This document shows positions 24,190 through 30,435 of a stretch of DNA of 40,821 nt, piece by piece. Location: positions 46,702 to 87,522 of the forward strand of contig DCFV01000121.1 in the NCBI GenBank assembly GCA_002314435.1, written 5' to 3'. Below the pieces are notes generated by a model. That model worked only from the letters and a program-made list of their open reading frames with translations, was not told where the DNA came from and searched no databases. A program made the translations under genes and the position numbers. The first letter of the stretch is position 1. Every line of letters starts with the position of its first letter. Origin of the DNA: Acidobacteriaceae bacterium UBA1795. Its GTDB lineage: Bacteria > Acidobacteriota > Terriglobia > Terriglobales > Acidobacteriaceae.

Positions 24190-24441
24190 ATGTATTTCGA
24201 TTTTACAAATCCCCAAGTGATCATTGATGGGTCTGTTCTCGCCTTTGCTATTACTACCGCCTTTGCGACATTCCTTGACATCCGCTGGAATAGAAAGCTG
24301 CCGATTCGCGATCTCGGCTCCGACCGCGACGACAATGATGGGGCGAGCAATCCATACGCGCGCCACGCGGATTTGAGCGTCAGTGGTCTGGGTACCGCTG
24401 AGGAGCGTATTACGTTCCGCGTGAAGACACGGCAGAACTGA
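24190..24441 (+). CDS. Small hypothetical protein with one membrane segment, 83 aa
   Basis: Function unknown. GGAGG at 24180-24184 lies 5 nt before ATG 24190, which fixes the start; the two upstream ATGs in the same frame lack a site. Residues about 8-27 are hydrophobic (VIIDGSVLAFAITTAF) and could form one membrane helix. The remainder is charged (IRDLGSDRDDNDG) and likely cytosolic. Composition is less GC-skewed than in neighbouring genes. No homologue is recognised. Confidence 0.55.
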   Translation: MYFDFTNPQVIIDGSVLAFAITTAFATFLDIRWNRKLPIRDLGSDRDDNDGASNPYARHADLSVSGLGTAEERITFRVKTRQN

Positions 24442-24500
24442 CCTTCCCTCGAAAAGGCGGGTGGCCCTGTCTTGAATTTGACTGTTGATCCAGACACGTG

Positions 24501-24552
24501 TGGGTTCGTGCTTTCCCACCGATCGCGCGATATCGCTGCGCGAAGAGTACCC
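24501..24552. repeat. AAA-bulge hairpin copy, reverse orientation, decayed
   Basis: Starts with TGGGTTCGTGCTTTCCCA, the exact complement of the 18 bases around the 3' end of the copies at 14212 and 14463. The apical stem is TCGCGC/GCGCGA; the far basal arm is not conserved. It lies between the small hypothetical gene and the reductase gene. Confidence 0.65.
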
Positions 24553-24681
24553 GGGCTTGTGCTGCGCGCGGCATCGCAGATGCAAAAGCAGGTCCTCCGC
24601 TCGGCTCGGGATGACATCATCCTCTTGTGGGCGCACGTGGATTGTGAAAGCGCGTGTAGGATGCAGCGGGAGGAGAGTGCG

Positions 24682-25713
24682 ATGAGTGTGGTGCTGGTGA
24701 CGGGTGGATCGGGGTTTATTGCGGGGCACGCGATTCTGCAACTGCTGGCTGCCGGGCACACGGTGCGGACAACGGTACGCGATTTGAAACGTGAGCCGGA
24801 GGTGCGGGCACTGTTTGCGGCCAATGGCGCGGTGGCGCCGGGCGCTGCGCTGCGCTTCTTTGCGGCAGACCTGATGCGCGATGCGGGATGGCGTGAGGCG
24901 GCGGAGGGGTGCGAGTTTGTGCTGCACGTCGCGTCACCTTTTCCGCCGGGCACGCCGCGGGACGAGAATGAGTTGATACGGCCGGCGCGGGATGGGGCGC
25001 TGCGCGTACTGCGCGCGGCGCGGGACGCAGGGGCGAAGCGCGTGGTGCAGACCTCGTCGTTTGCGGCGATCGGGTACGGGCGCGGCGAGATCGACCGGCC
25101 GTTTAACGAGCGGGACTGGACCGATCCGGATGGGCCGGGGGTGACGTCGTATTCGAAGTCGAAGACGCTGGCCGAGCAGGCGGCGTGGGAGTTCATCAAG
25201 CGCGAGGGCGGCGGGCTGGAGCTGGCGACGGTGAACCCGGTGATGGTGTTTGGGCCGGCGCTGAGCGCGGATTATGCGACGTCGATTCTACTGGTGAAGA
25301 GGTTTCTGGATGGGTCGATTCCGGCGCTGCCGCGGATGGAGATGGGGGTGGTGGATGTGCGCGATGTGGCGGCGCTGCACCTGCTGGCGATGACCGCTCC
25401 GGCGGCGAAGGGCGAGCGGTTTCTGGCGACGGCTGGGGATTTTCTCTCGTTGAAGGAGATGTGCGGGGTGCTGCGGCGGGAGCTGGGAACGAGGGCGCGG
25501 CGCGCTCCCACGCGAGAGCTGCCGGACTGGGTGGTGCGGCTGGTGGGGTTGGCTGACCGCAGTGTGCGGCAGCTGGGGCCGGAGCTGGGCATGCACAAGA
25601 CCGCCACGAGCGCGAAAGCTGAACGCATGCTGGGGTGGACTGCGCGGCCTGCCGCGGAGGCGCTGGTGTCGGCTGCGGAGAGTCTGTTTCGGCTGGGTGT
25701 GGTGAAGGGATAG
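24682..25713 (+). CDS. Extended SDR, NAD(P)-dependent aldehyde / dihydroflavonol-4-reductase-like
   Basis: Cytosolic oxidoreductase of 343 aa. The Rossmann motif is GGSGFIAG at residues 8-15. The catalytic tyrosine and lysine are Tyr157 and Lys161 in YSKSK, with Ser125/126 upstream, and FVLHVASPF is the typical DFR-like strand. It closely resembles bacterial aldehyde reductases annotated as DFR-like; the natural substrate is unknown. GGGAGGAG is 7 nt before ATG 24682, which I prefer over the in-frame ATG at 24661. G-ending codons dominate, in contrast to the C-ending codons of plus-strand genes left of 20 kb. Confidence 0.92.
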   Translation: MSVVLVTGGSGFIAGHAILQLLAAGHTVRTTVRDLKREPEVRALFAANGAVAPGAALRFFAADLMRDAGWREAAEGCEFVLHVASPFPPGTPRDENELIRPARDGALRVLRAARDAGAKRVVQTSSFAAIGYGRGEIDRPFNERDWTDPDGPGVTSYSKSKTLAEQAAWEFIKREGGGLELATVNPVMVFGPALSADYATSILLVKRFLDGSIPALPRMEMGVVDVRDVAALHLLAMTAPAAKGERFLATAGDFLSLKEMCGVLRRELGTRARRAPTRELPDWVVRLVGLADRSVRQLGPELGMHKTATSAKAERMLGWTARPAAEALVSAAESLFRLGVVKG

Positions 25714-25759
25714 GGATCAGCGGTCAGGGGGCGTAGTTCATAGTTCACAGTGGACTGAG
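25711..25759 (-). repeat. Heptad-repeat tract at a convergent junction
   Basis: On the plus strand CAG at 25718 and 25725, then TAG/CAG at 25734, 25741 and 25748, give two blocks of 7-bp steps. It lies between two gene ends, so here it cannot be a promoter of an annotated gene. Confidence 0.45.
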
Positions 25760-25767
25760 ATGGGATC

Positions 25768-25802
25768 GTGCTTTCCCATCGTTGCTGCGCAAGGATGCAC
25801 CC
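25768..25802. repeat. AAA-bulge hairpin copy, reverse orientation
   Basis: Read on the minus strand: GTGC, stem ATCCTTGC/GCAACGAT with one mismatch and loop GCA, then GGG, AAA, GCAC. The 5' CCC clamp is missing. It sits at the convergent junction of the reductase and nadD genes. Confidence 0.65.
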
Positions 25803-25811
25803 GCGTTCGTG

Positions 25812-26546
25812 CTACTGCTTCTTGTGCATAGCTGGTGGACGGACCAGCTGGCCTGCGGACGATGCGTAGAGGTTGTGGGTGGTGATGTAGTCGCGTACAG
25901 GCGCGGGCAGGGCGTGGTGGCGGTCGGGATCGCGGAGGTCGCGTCGGAGGTCGGAGGCGCTGATGTCGACGTGGAGGCCGGGGAGCAGGTAGAGAGGCGC
26001 GGTGGCCCCGGCGGGGTTGCGCAGCAGGGCGCGGCGGAGGTCGACGCCGTGGGACGCGTGGACGGGCGTGGGTGGCTCGGCGAGCGTGATGCCTGCGGGT
26101 AGGAACGGGGTGAGGTCGGAGAGAGGCTGGCCGGGACGCGCTGCGACAACAAGCGATGCGACGAAGGGAATCTCAGCGCCGTGATGCCAGTGGGCCAGGC
26201 CGAGGAAAGAGTCGGCGCCGATGAGGCAGAAAAGCTCGGAGTTGGCGGTCAGGGTGGCGCGCAAGGCGTGGAGCGTGTCGACTGTGTAGTTGGGCCGGAC
26301 GGCGGGGGCGTCGATGAGCGAGAGCTGGAAGGCTGGCTCGTCGGCGATGGCCAGGCAGGTCATGGCGACGCGGTGATCGAACGAGGCAGTGGAGCCTTTG
26401 GGCTTGAGCGGCTGCGCGCCGACGGGAGCGAAGAAGACCGTGTCAAGGGCGAGTGCGGTGCGCGCCGCGCGGGCCACGGCGAGATGGCCCAGGTGGGGCG
26501 GGTCAAAACTGCCGCCGAAAAAGGCAATGCGCGGAGCCGGGGCCAT
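25812..26546 (-). CDS. nadD: Nicotinate-nucleotide adenylyltransferase
   Basis: Transfers AMP from ATP to nicotinate mononucleotide, making deamido-NAD; cytosolic, 244 aa. The nucleotidyltransferase motif GGSFDPPHLGH is at residues 11-21, with catalytic His18 and His21, and the C-terminal ISASDLR motif lies near residue 195. The last 20 residues are a variable tail. Two ATGs lie close together, in different frames; the one at 26546 is in frame. The usual neighbour rsfS is not adjacent. The divergent gene starts 241 bp away. Confidence 0.95.
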   Translation of the reverse strand: MAPAPRIAFFGGSFDPPHLGHLAVARAARTALALDTVFFAPVGAQPLKPKGSTASFDHRVAMTCLAIADEPAFQLSLIDAPAVRPNYTVDTLHALRATLTANSELFCLIGADSFLGLAHWHHGAEIPFVASLVVAARPGQPLSDLTPFLPAGITLAEPPTPVHASHGVDLRRALLRNPAGATAPLYLLPGLHVDISASDLRRDLRDPDRHHALPAPVRDYITTHNLYASSAGQLVRPPAMHKKQ

Positions 26547-26658
26547 GCGTTCATGGTAGCGCGGCGCGTGGGAATTGGTAGCGCACGCTTATGGGACGCA
26601 TGCTGCGCCTCCCAAAAGTAACGTGACCGGGGTGTTAGGGGTAGTGGTCGCGAGTACA

Positions 26659-26686
26659 TTGCTTGAAAAGGTAATCACGGTAGGAT
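26659..26686 (+). promoter_or_regulatory. Candidate promoter of the 559-aa gene
   Basis: TTGCTT (26659-26664) and TAGGAT (26681-26686) are separated by 16 bp, in the gap divergent from nadD. It would give a leader of about 95 nt. Confidence 0.35.
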
Positions 26687-26787
26687 GTTACCCACCATCC
26701 CCAGCTTCCGCAGGAGTATTTGGCGGGGCGCGCGGCGGCAGTTGGCCGGATCGAGATGGGGACCCTCGGGCCAGAAGGAGCGTGCGC

Positions 26788-28467
26788 GTGAACGCAATCG
26801 AAGATACACAGGACCGGCGCAGTATTGTTTCGGACACTCTGCAAAAGCTGGAAGAGAAGGCACGGCGACTGCGGGAGAAGATCAATCTGCTGGAGGCAGG
26901 GCAGCAGGTGGACCGCAGCGTTGCCGCCGCTGAACTGACGGAGCTGCTGGACCTGAGCCAGAATCTGCGGGACGCGATCAGCTCAGAGGACAGTGGGGCG
27001 GAATGGCGCTCAAAGGAAGAGTTGCAGGCTCTGGTGACGCGACTGGATGAGGTGGCGGTGAGACGGCAGCGGTATCTGGACCTGGCGCAGCGGCTGGAGT
27101 CGGGCACGGTGATGCACCGGCGGGAGCGGACGCGCGAGGAGCGGCTGCGGGAACGCGATGCGGCAGTGGCCGAGCTGATGGAGATTTCAGGGCAGTCGCT
27201 GGTTCCGGAGTTGCCGGGGCCGGAGGCGAGTACATGGCTGGAGTGGGCATGCAACCTGGACGACAGCGTGGCAGATCCGGACCTGAAAGTGCTCAAGATG
27301 TTCTTTCCGCGGCTGGACGACTTTGTCCGGCAGATGGAAATCGAGATGTGGCACGACGGTGCGCTGGAGCATGAGGAAGCGCAGGCCGTCGAGCCCACGA
27401 AGATTCACGTGGTGCAGCAGAAGGAAGCGTTGGCTGTGACCGAAGCCGCGGTTGAGCCGGCTGTGGAAGCGACGGAGCCTTTGGCCGTGGACCCAGTGGC
27501 GCATGAGCCTGCAGTGGCAGAGCCGGAGGCGCTGGAGTTTGTGGCGGCGGCTGAGTTGATGGAAGAGCCACAGCATCCGGCGCCCTCGGGGGAGCACGGA
27601 TTTCTGCCTGCGGATGAGGTGGAGTGCCTGGCGCTCTACCTGGCGAAGGGACGGTGGGAATCGAAGTTCACGCGCCCGGTGCGGGCTTTGGTGGCGGCAT
27701 CGCACTGGCTGACGCCGTGGGACCAGAATCCGTTGATGTATCCGGGCGGCGGGATTGCCGCGGAGATTGGCTACATTGGCAGCGAGGCGCTGGAGCCGAT
27801 GAGCGCGGTGCAGGCGCAGATGGCGGTGGCGGCGAGCGACGATCTGCTGCTGCTGACGGGCGGCGCGGACCTGTTGCGCTGGAGCCTGGAGCACACGGAG
27901 CCGGAGCGCGCGGACGCGATGGCGGCGGTGCGGCGGCTGAGCGAGTTGCAACTGCGGAAATGGTTCGGCGAGGTGTTCAAGATTGAACTCGCGGAGCCGC
28001 AGGTACAGGACATGTACCGGCTGACGTACGGAATTCCGCTGCTGGTGGGCGAGTTGCACCGGAGAGTGGTCCCGCTGCATGACTCGCCGCCGACGTGGCT
28101 GGGCTTCGCGATCTGGACGCGGGTGAAGACAGCGTTTGACGAGCATCTGCCCGTGCTGGCGCAGGACCTGAAAGACGGGCATCCTGCGGTGCGGCTGACG
28201 GACCGCGAGCGGGCGATTCTGAAGATGGTGGTGCTGGCCAGCGACAACTCGACAGAAGAGACGCTGCTGGCGAACCTGATGGAGAACTGGCACACCTATC
28301 GGCACAAGGAGCTGGCGCCGTTGAGCTCAGCGGACGAGACCAGCGTGCGGCTGCTCGAGATGCTGGGCTTGCTGCCGATGCGGGAAGAGTGGGCGTCGCG
28401 GCCATTGAAGGCCCTGGTGCCCGTGGATGCGGACGATCCAATCCGGCAGATTGTGACTTACCTGTAA
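26788..28467 (+). CDS. Conserved-looking protein of unknown function, coiled coil plus C-terminal helical domain, 559 aa
   Basis: No family recognised. GTG 26788 is chosen because AAGGAG ends 7 nt upstream; the frame is open further up but carries promoter-like DNA. Residues about 17-65 and 76-135 form coiled coils rich in Leu, Arg and Glu. Residues about 205-270 are an Ala/Pro/Glu/Val linker. Residues about 285-559 form a globular domain with a segment resembling the sensor region of AAA/STAND ATPases (YGIPLLVGELHRR), but no Walker A motif is present. No signal peptide or membrane helix, so cytosolic. A strong terminator follows. A scaffold or degenerate ATPase role is speculation. Confidence 0.8.
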   Translation: MNAIEDTQDRRSIVSDTLQKLEEKARRLREKINLLEAGQQVDRSVAAAELTELLDLSQNLRDAISSEDSGAEWRSKEELQALVTRLDEVAVRRQRYLDLAQRLESGTVMHRRERTREERLRERDAAVAELMEISGQSLVPELPGPEASTWLEWACNLDDSVADPDLKVLKMFFPRLDDFVRQMEIEMWHDGALEHEEAQAVEPTKIHVVQQKEALAVTEAAVEPAVEATEPLAVDPVAHEPAVAEPEALEFVAAAELMEEPQHPAPSGEHGFLPADEVECLALYLAKGRWESKFTRPVRALVAASHWLTPWDQNPLMYPGGGIAAEIGYIGSEALEPMSAVQAQMAVAASDDLLLLTGGADLLRWSLEHTEPERADAMAAVRRLSELQLRKWFGEVFKIELAEPQVQDMYRLTYGIPLLVGELHRRVVPLHDSPPTWLGFAIWTRVKTAFDEHLPVLAQDLKDGHPAVRLTDRERAILKMVVLASDNSTEETLLANLMENWHTYRHKELAPLSSADETSVRLLEMLGLLPMREEWASRPLKALVPVDADDPIRQIVTYL

Positions 28468-28480
28468 GCGAGAAGCAGAG

Positions 28481-28516
28481 AGAGGGGCGCGGCGTTGGCC
28501 GCGCCCCTCTTTTTTG
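28481..28516 (+). terminator. Intrinsic terminator of the 559-aa gene
   Basis: A perfect 12-bp stem (AGAGGGGCGCGG with its complement, loop CGTTGG) followed by a run of T ending at 28516. It lies 13 nt after the stop, in a convergent junction with the cupin gene. Confidence 0.93.
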
Positions 28517-28541
28517 TGCGGAAAGAGCGATGGATGGTGGA

Positions 28542-29027
28542 CTAGGAAAGCGGCGGGCCGAGAAGCTCCATTCCGTAGCTCTGCATCAACTTTTCAGTGC
28601 CTGCGAAGTCGGGCTGGCTCAGACCCTTGTTGAGCGCAGTGACATCCTCAAAGAAACGGTCGAGGCCTGCGGGAGTGACCATGACGAGGATGTGGGCGAC
28701 TTGCTCGTGGAAGTTCTGGAAGGCGTGCGCTGTGCCGCGCGGTGCGAAGGCGGAAGCGCCTGCGCCCGCAGTGATGCGCTGCTCATCCACCTCGAAGGTG
28801 AGCTCGCCGTCGAGGATGTAGAACCACTCATCTTCGCGGGAGTGGCGATGCAACGGCGGACCGCTGAGCCTGGGAACATCGAGGTGCACGACGGCCACGG
28901 CGTCTCCGGTGTCGGCACCGGCGAGCTTGACCAGGCCGGGTTGGCCGAGCACATTGAGGGGTTCGTTGAGGCGGTTGTCCTGCGGTCCCACCACGAGCGT
29001 CTTGAGTCGTTGGTCGATGGATGTCAT
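28542..29027 (-). CDS. Cupin domain protein
   Basis: Small metal-binding beta-barrel protein of 161 aa. The first cupin motif gives His60, His62 and Glu66 (PLHRHSREDEWFYILDGE) and the second gives His101 (PRGTAHAF), so the full four-ligand metal site is present. Such single-domain cupins are often dioxygenases or isomerases, or simply sense a small molecule; the reaction is unknown. The ATG overlaps the stop of the TetR gene, so it is the regulated gene of that two-gene operon. Confidence 0.9.
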   Translation of the reverse strand: MTSIDQRLKTLVVGPQDNRLNEPLNVLGQPGLVKLAGADTGDAVAVVHLDVPRLSGPPLHRHSREDEWFYILDGELTFEVDEQRITAGAGASAFAPRGTAHAFQNFHEQVAHILVMVTPAGLDRFFEDVTALNKGLSQPDFAGTEKLMQSYGMELLGPPLS

Positions 29028-29656
29028 TGAGTACGGCCTCCTTTTTTTGCTTTCCTGGTTGGGGAAAATTGGGGTTTGGATTGCTGGCGGTGGAGCGTCT
29101 GGAGCAGCGACTGCGCGGCCCAGGATGCTGCGGCGATGGCTTCAGAAGCAGACAGGCCGCCGCGGTCGTGCAACATTTGCCAGAAGGGCGCGGAGTGAAT
29201 GCCGTTGAACACGGCGCGTATCTGACGGCGTTCCACTGCGCTGAGGCCTTGGGTCGCATCGCGCAGGCTACGGTCAAAACTGGCCCTGCCTTCGCTGGCG
29301 CCACGAGCGCGCACGCGGGCGCCGGCGGGCGACTCCATCACGGCGCGAATCAGCTTTTCGTTCTGATCGAAGGCGCGATAGAGAACGCCAATGCTGGGAA
29401 CAATCTGCGCTTCCTCGGTGGGGAAGACGGTTCCGGAATGCTGACGGACCTGCAGCCAGAGGGCTTCATACATGTCAGACTGCGCGGGGAAATAGCGGTA
29501 GACGGTGCGTGCGCCGACGCCTGCGGCCTTCGCGACGGCTTCATGCGAGAAGGGCCGGTCAGGATGCTCAACCAGCAACTCGAAGGCGGCGGAGAGGATA
29601 TAGTCACGCGTGGCGGTGGCCTGTTTCTGCCGCAATGAGGCTTTGTCAACTGCCAT
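29024..29656 (-). CDS. TetR/AcrR family transcriptional regulator
   Basis: A 210-aa repressor. The N-terminal helix-turn-helix covers about residues 15-60, with FSHEAVAKAAGVGARTVYRYF as the recognition segment. The C-terminal ligand-binding half is variable. I take ATG 29656 because the HTH begins right after; a longer open frame upstream would run through the operator region. The stop overlaps the cupin ATG. Two near-identical palindromes cover and precede the start codon, so autorepression of the tetR-cupin operon is likely. The ligand is unknown; the cupin's substrate is a natural guess. Confidence 0.92.
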   Translation of the reverse strand: MAVDKASLRQKQATATRDYILSAAFELLVEHPDRPFSHEAVAKAAGVGARTVYRYFPAQSDMYEALWLQVRQHSGTVFPTEEAQIVPSIGVLYRAFDQNEKLIRAVMESPAGARVRARGASEGRASFDRSLRDATQGLSAVERRQIRAVFNGIHSAPFWQMLHDRGGLSASEAIAAASWAAQSLLQTLHRQQSKPQFSPTRKAKKGGRTQ

Positions 29657-29691
29657 GACAGTACACTGCCATCTATGACAGATCACTGTCA
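29656..29691. promoter_or_regulatory. Doubled TetR operator
   Basis: TGACAG-N4-CTGTCA is perfect at 29676-29691 and has one changed base (CTGCCA) at 29656-29671. The centres are 20 bp apart, two helical turns, so both sites face the same side of the DNA. The second site covers the tetR start codon. Confidence 0.75.
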
Positions 29692-29715
29692 ATAGAAAAT
29701 TCTGCGTACCGTAGG

Positions 29716-30333
29716 TTACGCGGTGAAGTGGGTGCGGACGAGGCTGATGAAGGCCTGCATGGCGGGCGAGATCCATTTGTCGCGGTGCCAGACGATTCGG
29801 GTGGAGACGTCGAGCGAGTGACCGGCCCAGCGGAGCGCTTTGAGCTGGTGCTGTCGCAGTTCGCGCGCTATGACGACGGCGGGAAGCAAAGCGATGCCCA
29901 TGCCGACGAGGACGCACTGCTTCATGGCTTCAATGCTGGAGAACTCGGTGATGTGGCCGGGGCGTACGTCCTGCAGGGCGAGAGCGCGCTCAAGGCAGAG
30001 ACGGTATCCGCAGCCTGCCTCGGTGAGCAGGAGAGGCTGACCTGCGAGGTAAGAGGGGCGTACGGTGCGGCGGGCGGCGAGAGGATGCGCGCAGTCACTG
30101 AAGAGAACGATGCGTTCGGTTTGCAGAGCGAGGAACTGAAGAGCGGGGTTGGAGACCTCGTCGCCCATGGTGAAGGTGAGGTCGAGCTTGCCGGAGTCGA
30201 GCTCGCCGAGGAGAGGGTTGCCGAACTGACCGCGGAAGACGATTTCGACGTTGGGATAACGGCGACGGAAGACGCGGAGGATGGACGGCAGGCGGTAAGT
30301 CAGGAGGCTTTCCGGCGCTGAGATTTGGAGGCG
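29716..30333 (-). pseudogene. LysR-type regulator, substrate-binding domain only (5'-truncated)
   Basis: The frame encodes a complete LysR co-inducer-binding domain: it begins LQISAPESLLTYRLPSIL, has RRRYPNVEI and LDLTF in the usual places, and ends with the RTHFTA C terminus. The roughly 85-residue winged helix-turn-helix that should precede it is absent. The open frame continues upstream without an ATG or a plausible GTG/TTG through a dispersed palindrome (30362-30397) to the stop of the permease gene, which is in the same frame. The first in-frame ATG is at 30168, inside the domain. I infer a deletion with its breakpoint near the palindrome; a 150-aa product from 30168 is possible but would not bind DNA. 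Confidence 0.8.
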
Positions 30334-30359
30334 CGAGCGGGCCGGCGGGTCCGACGGTG

Positions 30360-30397
30360 GTGCTTTCCCAGGTCTCGGAATCGAGACCTGGGAAAGC
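30360..30397. repeat. AAA-bulge hairpin family, fully symmetric copy
   Basis: A perfect 16-bp inverted repeat (30362-30377 with 30382-30397, arm GCTTTCCCAGGTCTCG) around the loop GAAT. In this copy both arms carry the AAA/TTT segment, so it pairs in place of bulging. It lies between the permease stop and the truncated lysR, and may serve as a terminator for neither, since no T-run follows. Confidence 0.85.
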
Positions 30398-30435
30398 CTT
30401 GTTTGTGCTGAAGGTTGGGGCTCTCTTTGCGTGCT

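Noticed and set aside
24111..25199. Minus-strand open frame of 362 codons opposite the extended SDR gene
   Set aside because: Ser/Arg/Pro-rich shadow; the plus strand has Rossmann and YxxxK motifs and a strong Shine-Dalgarno.
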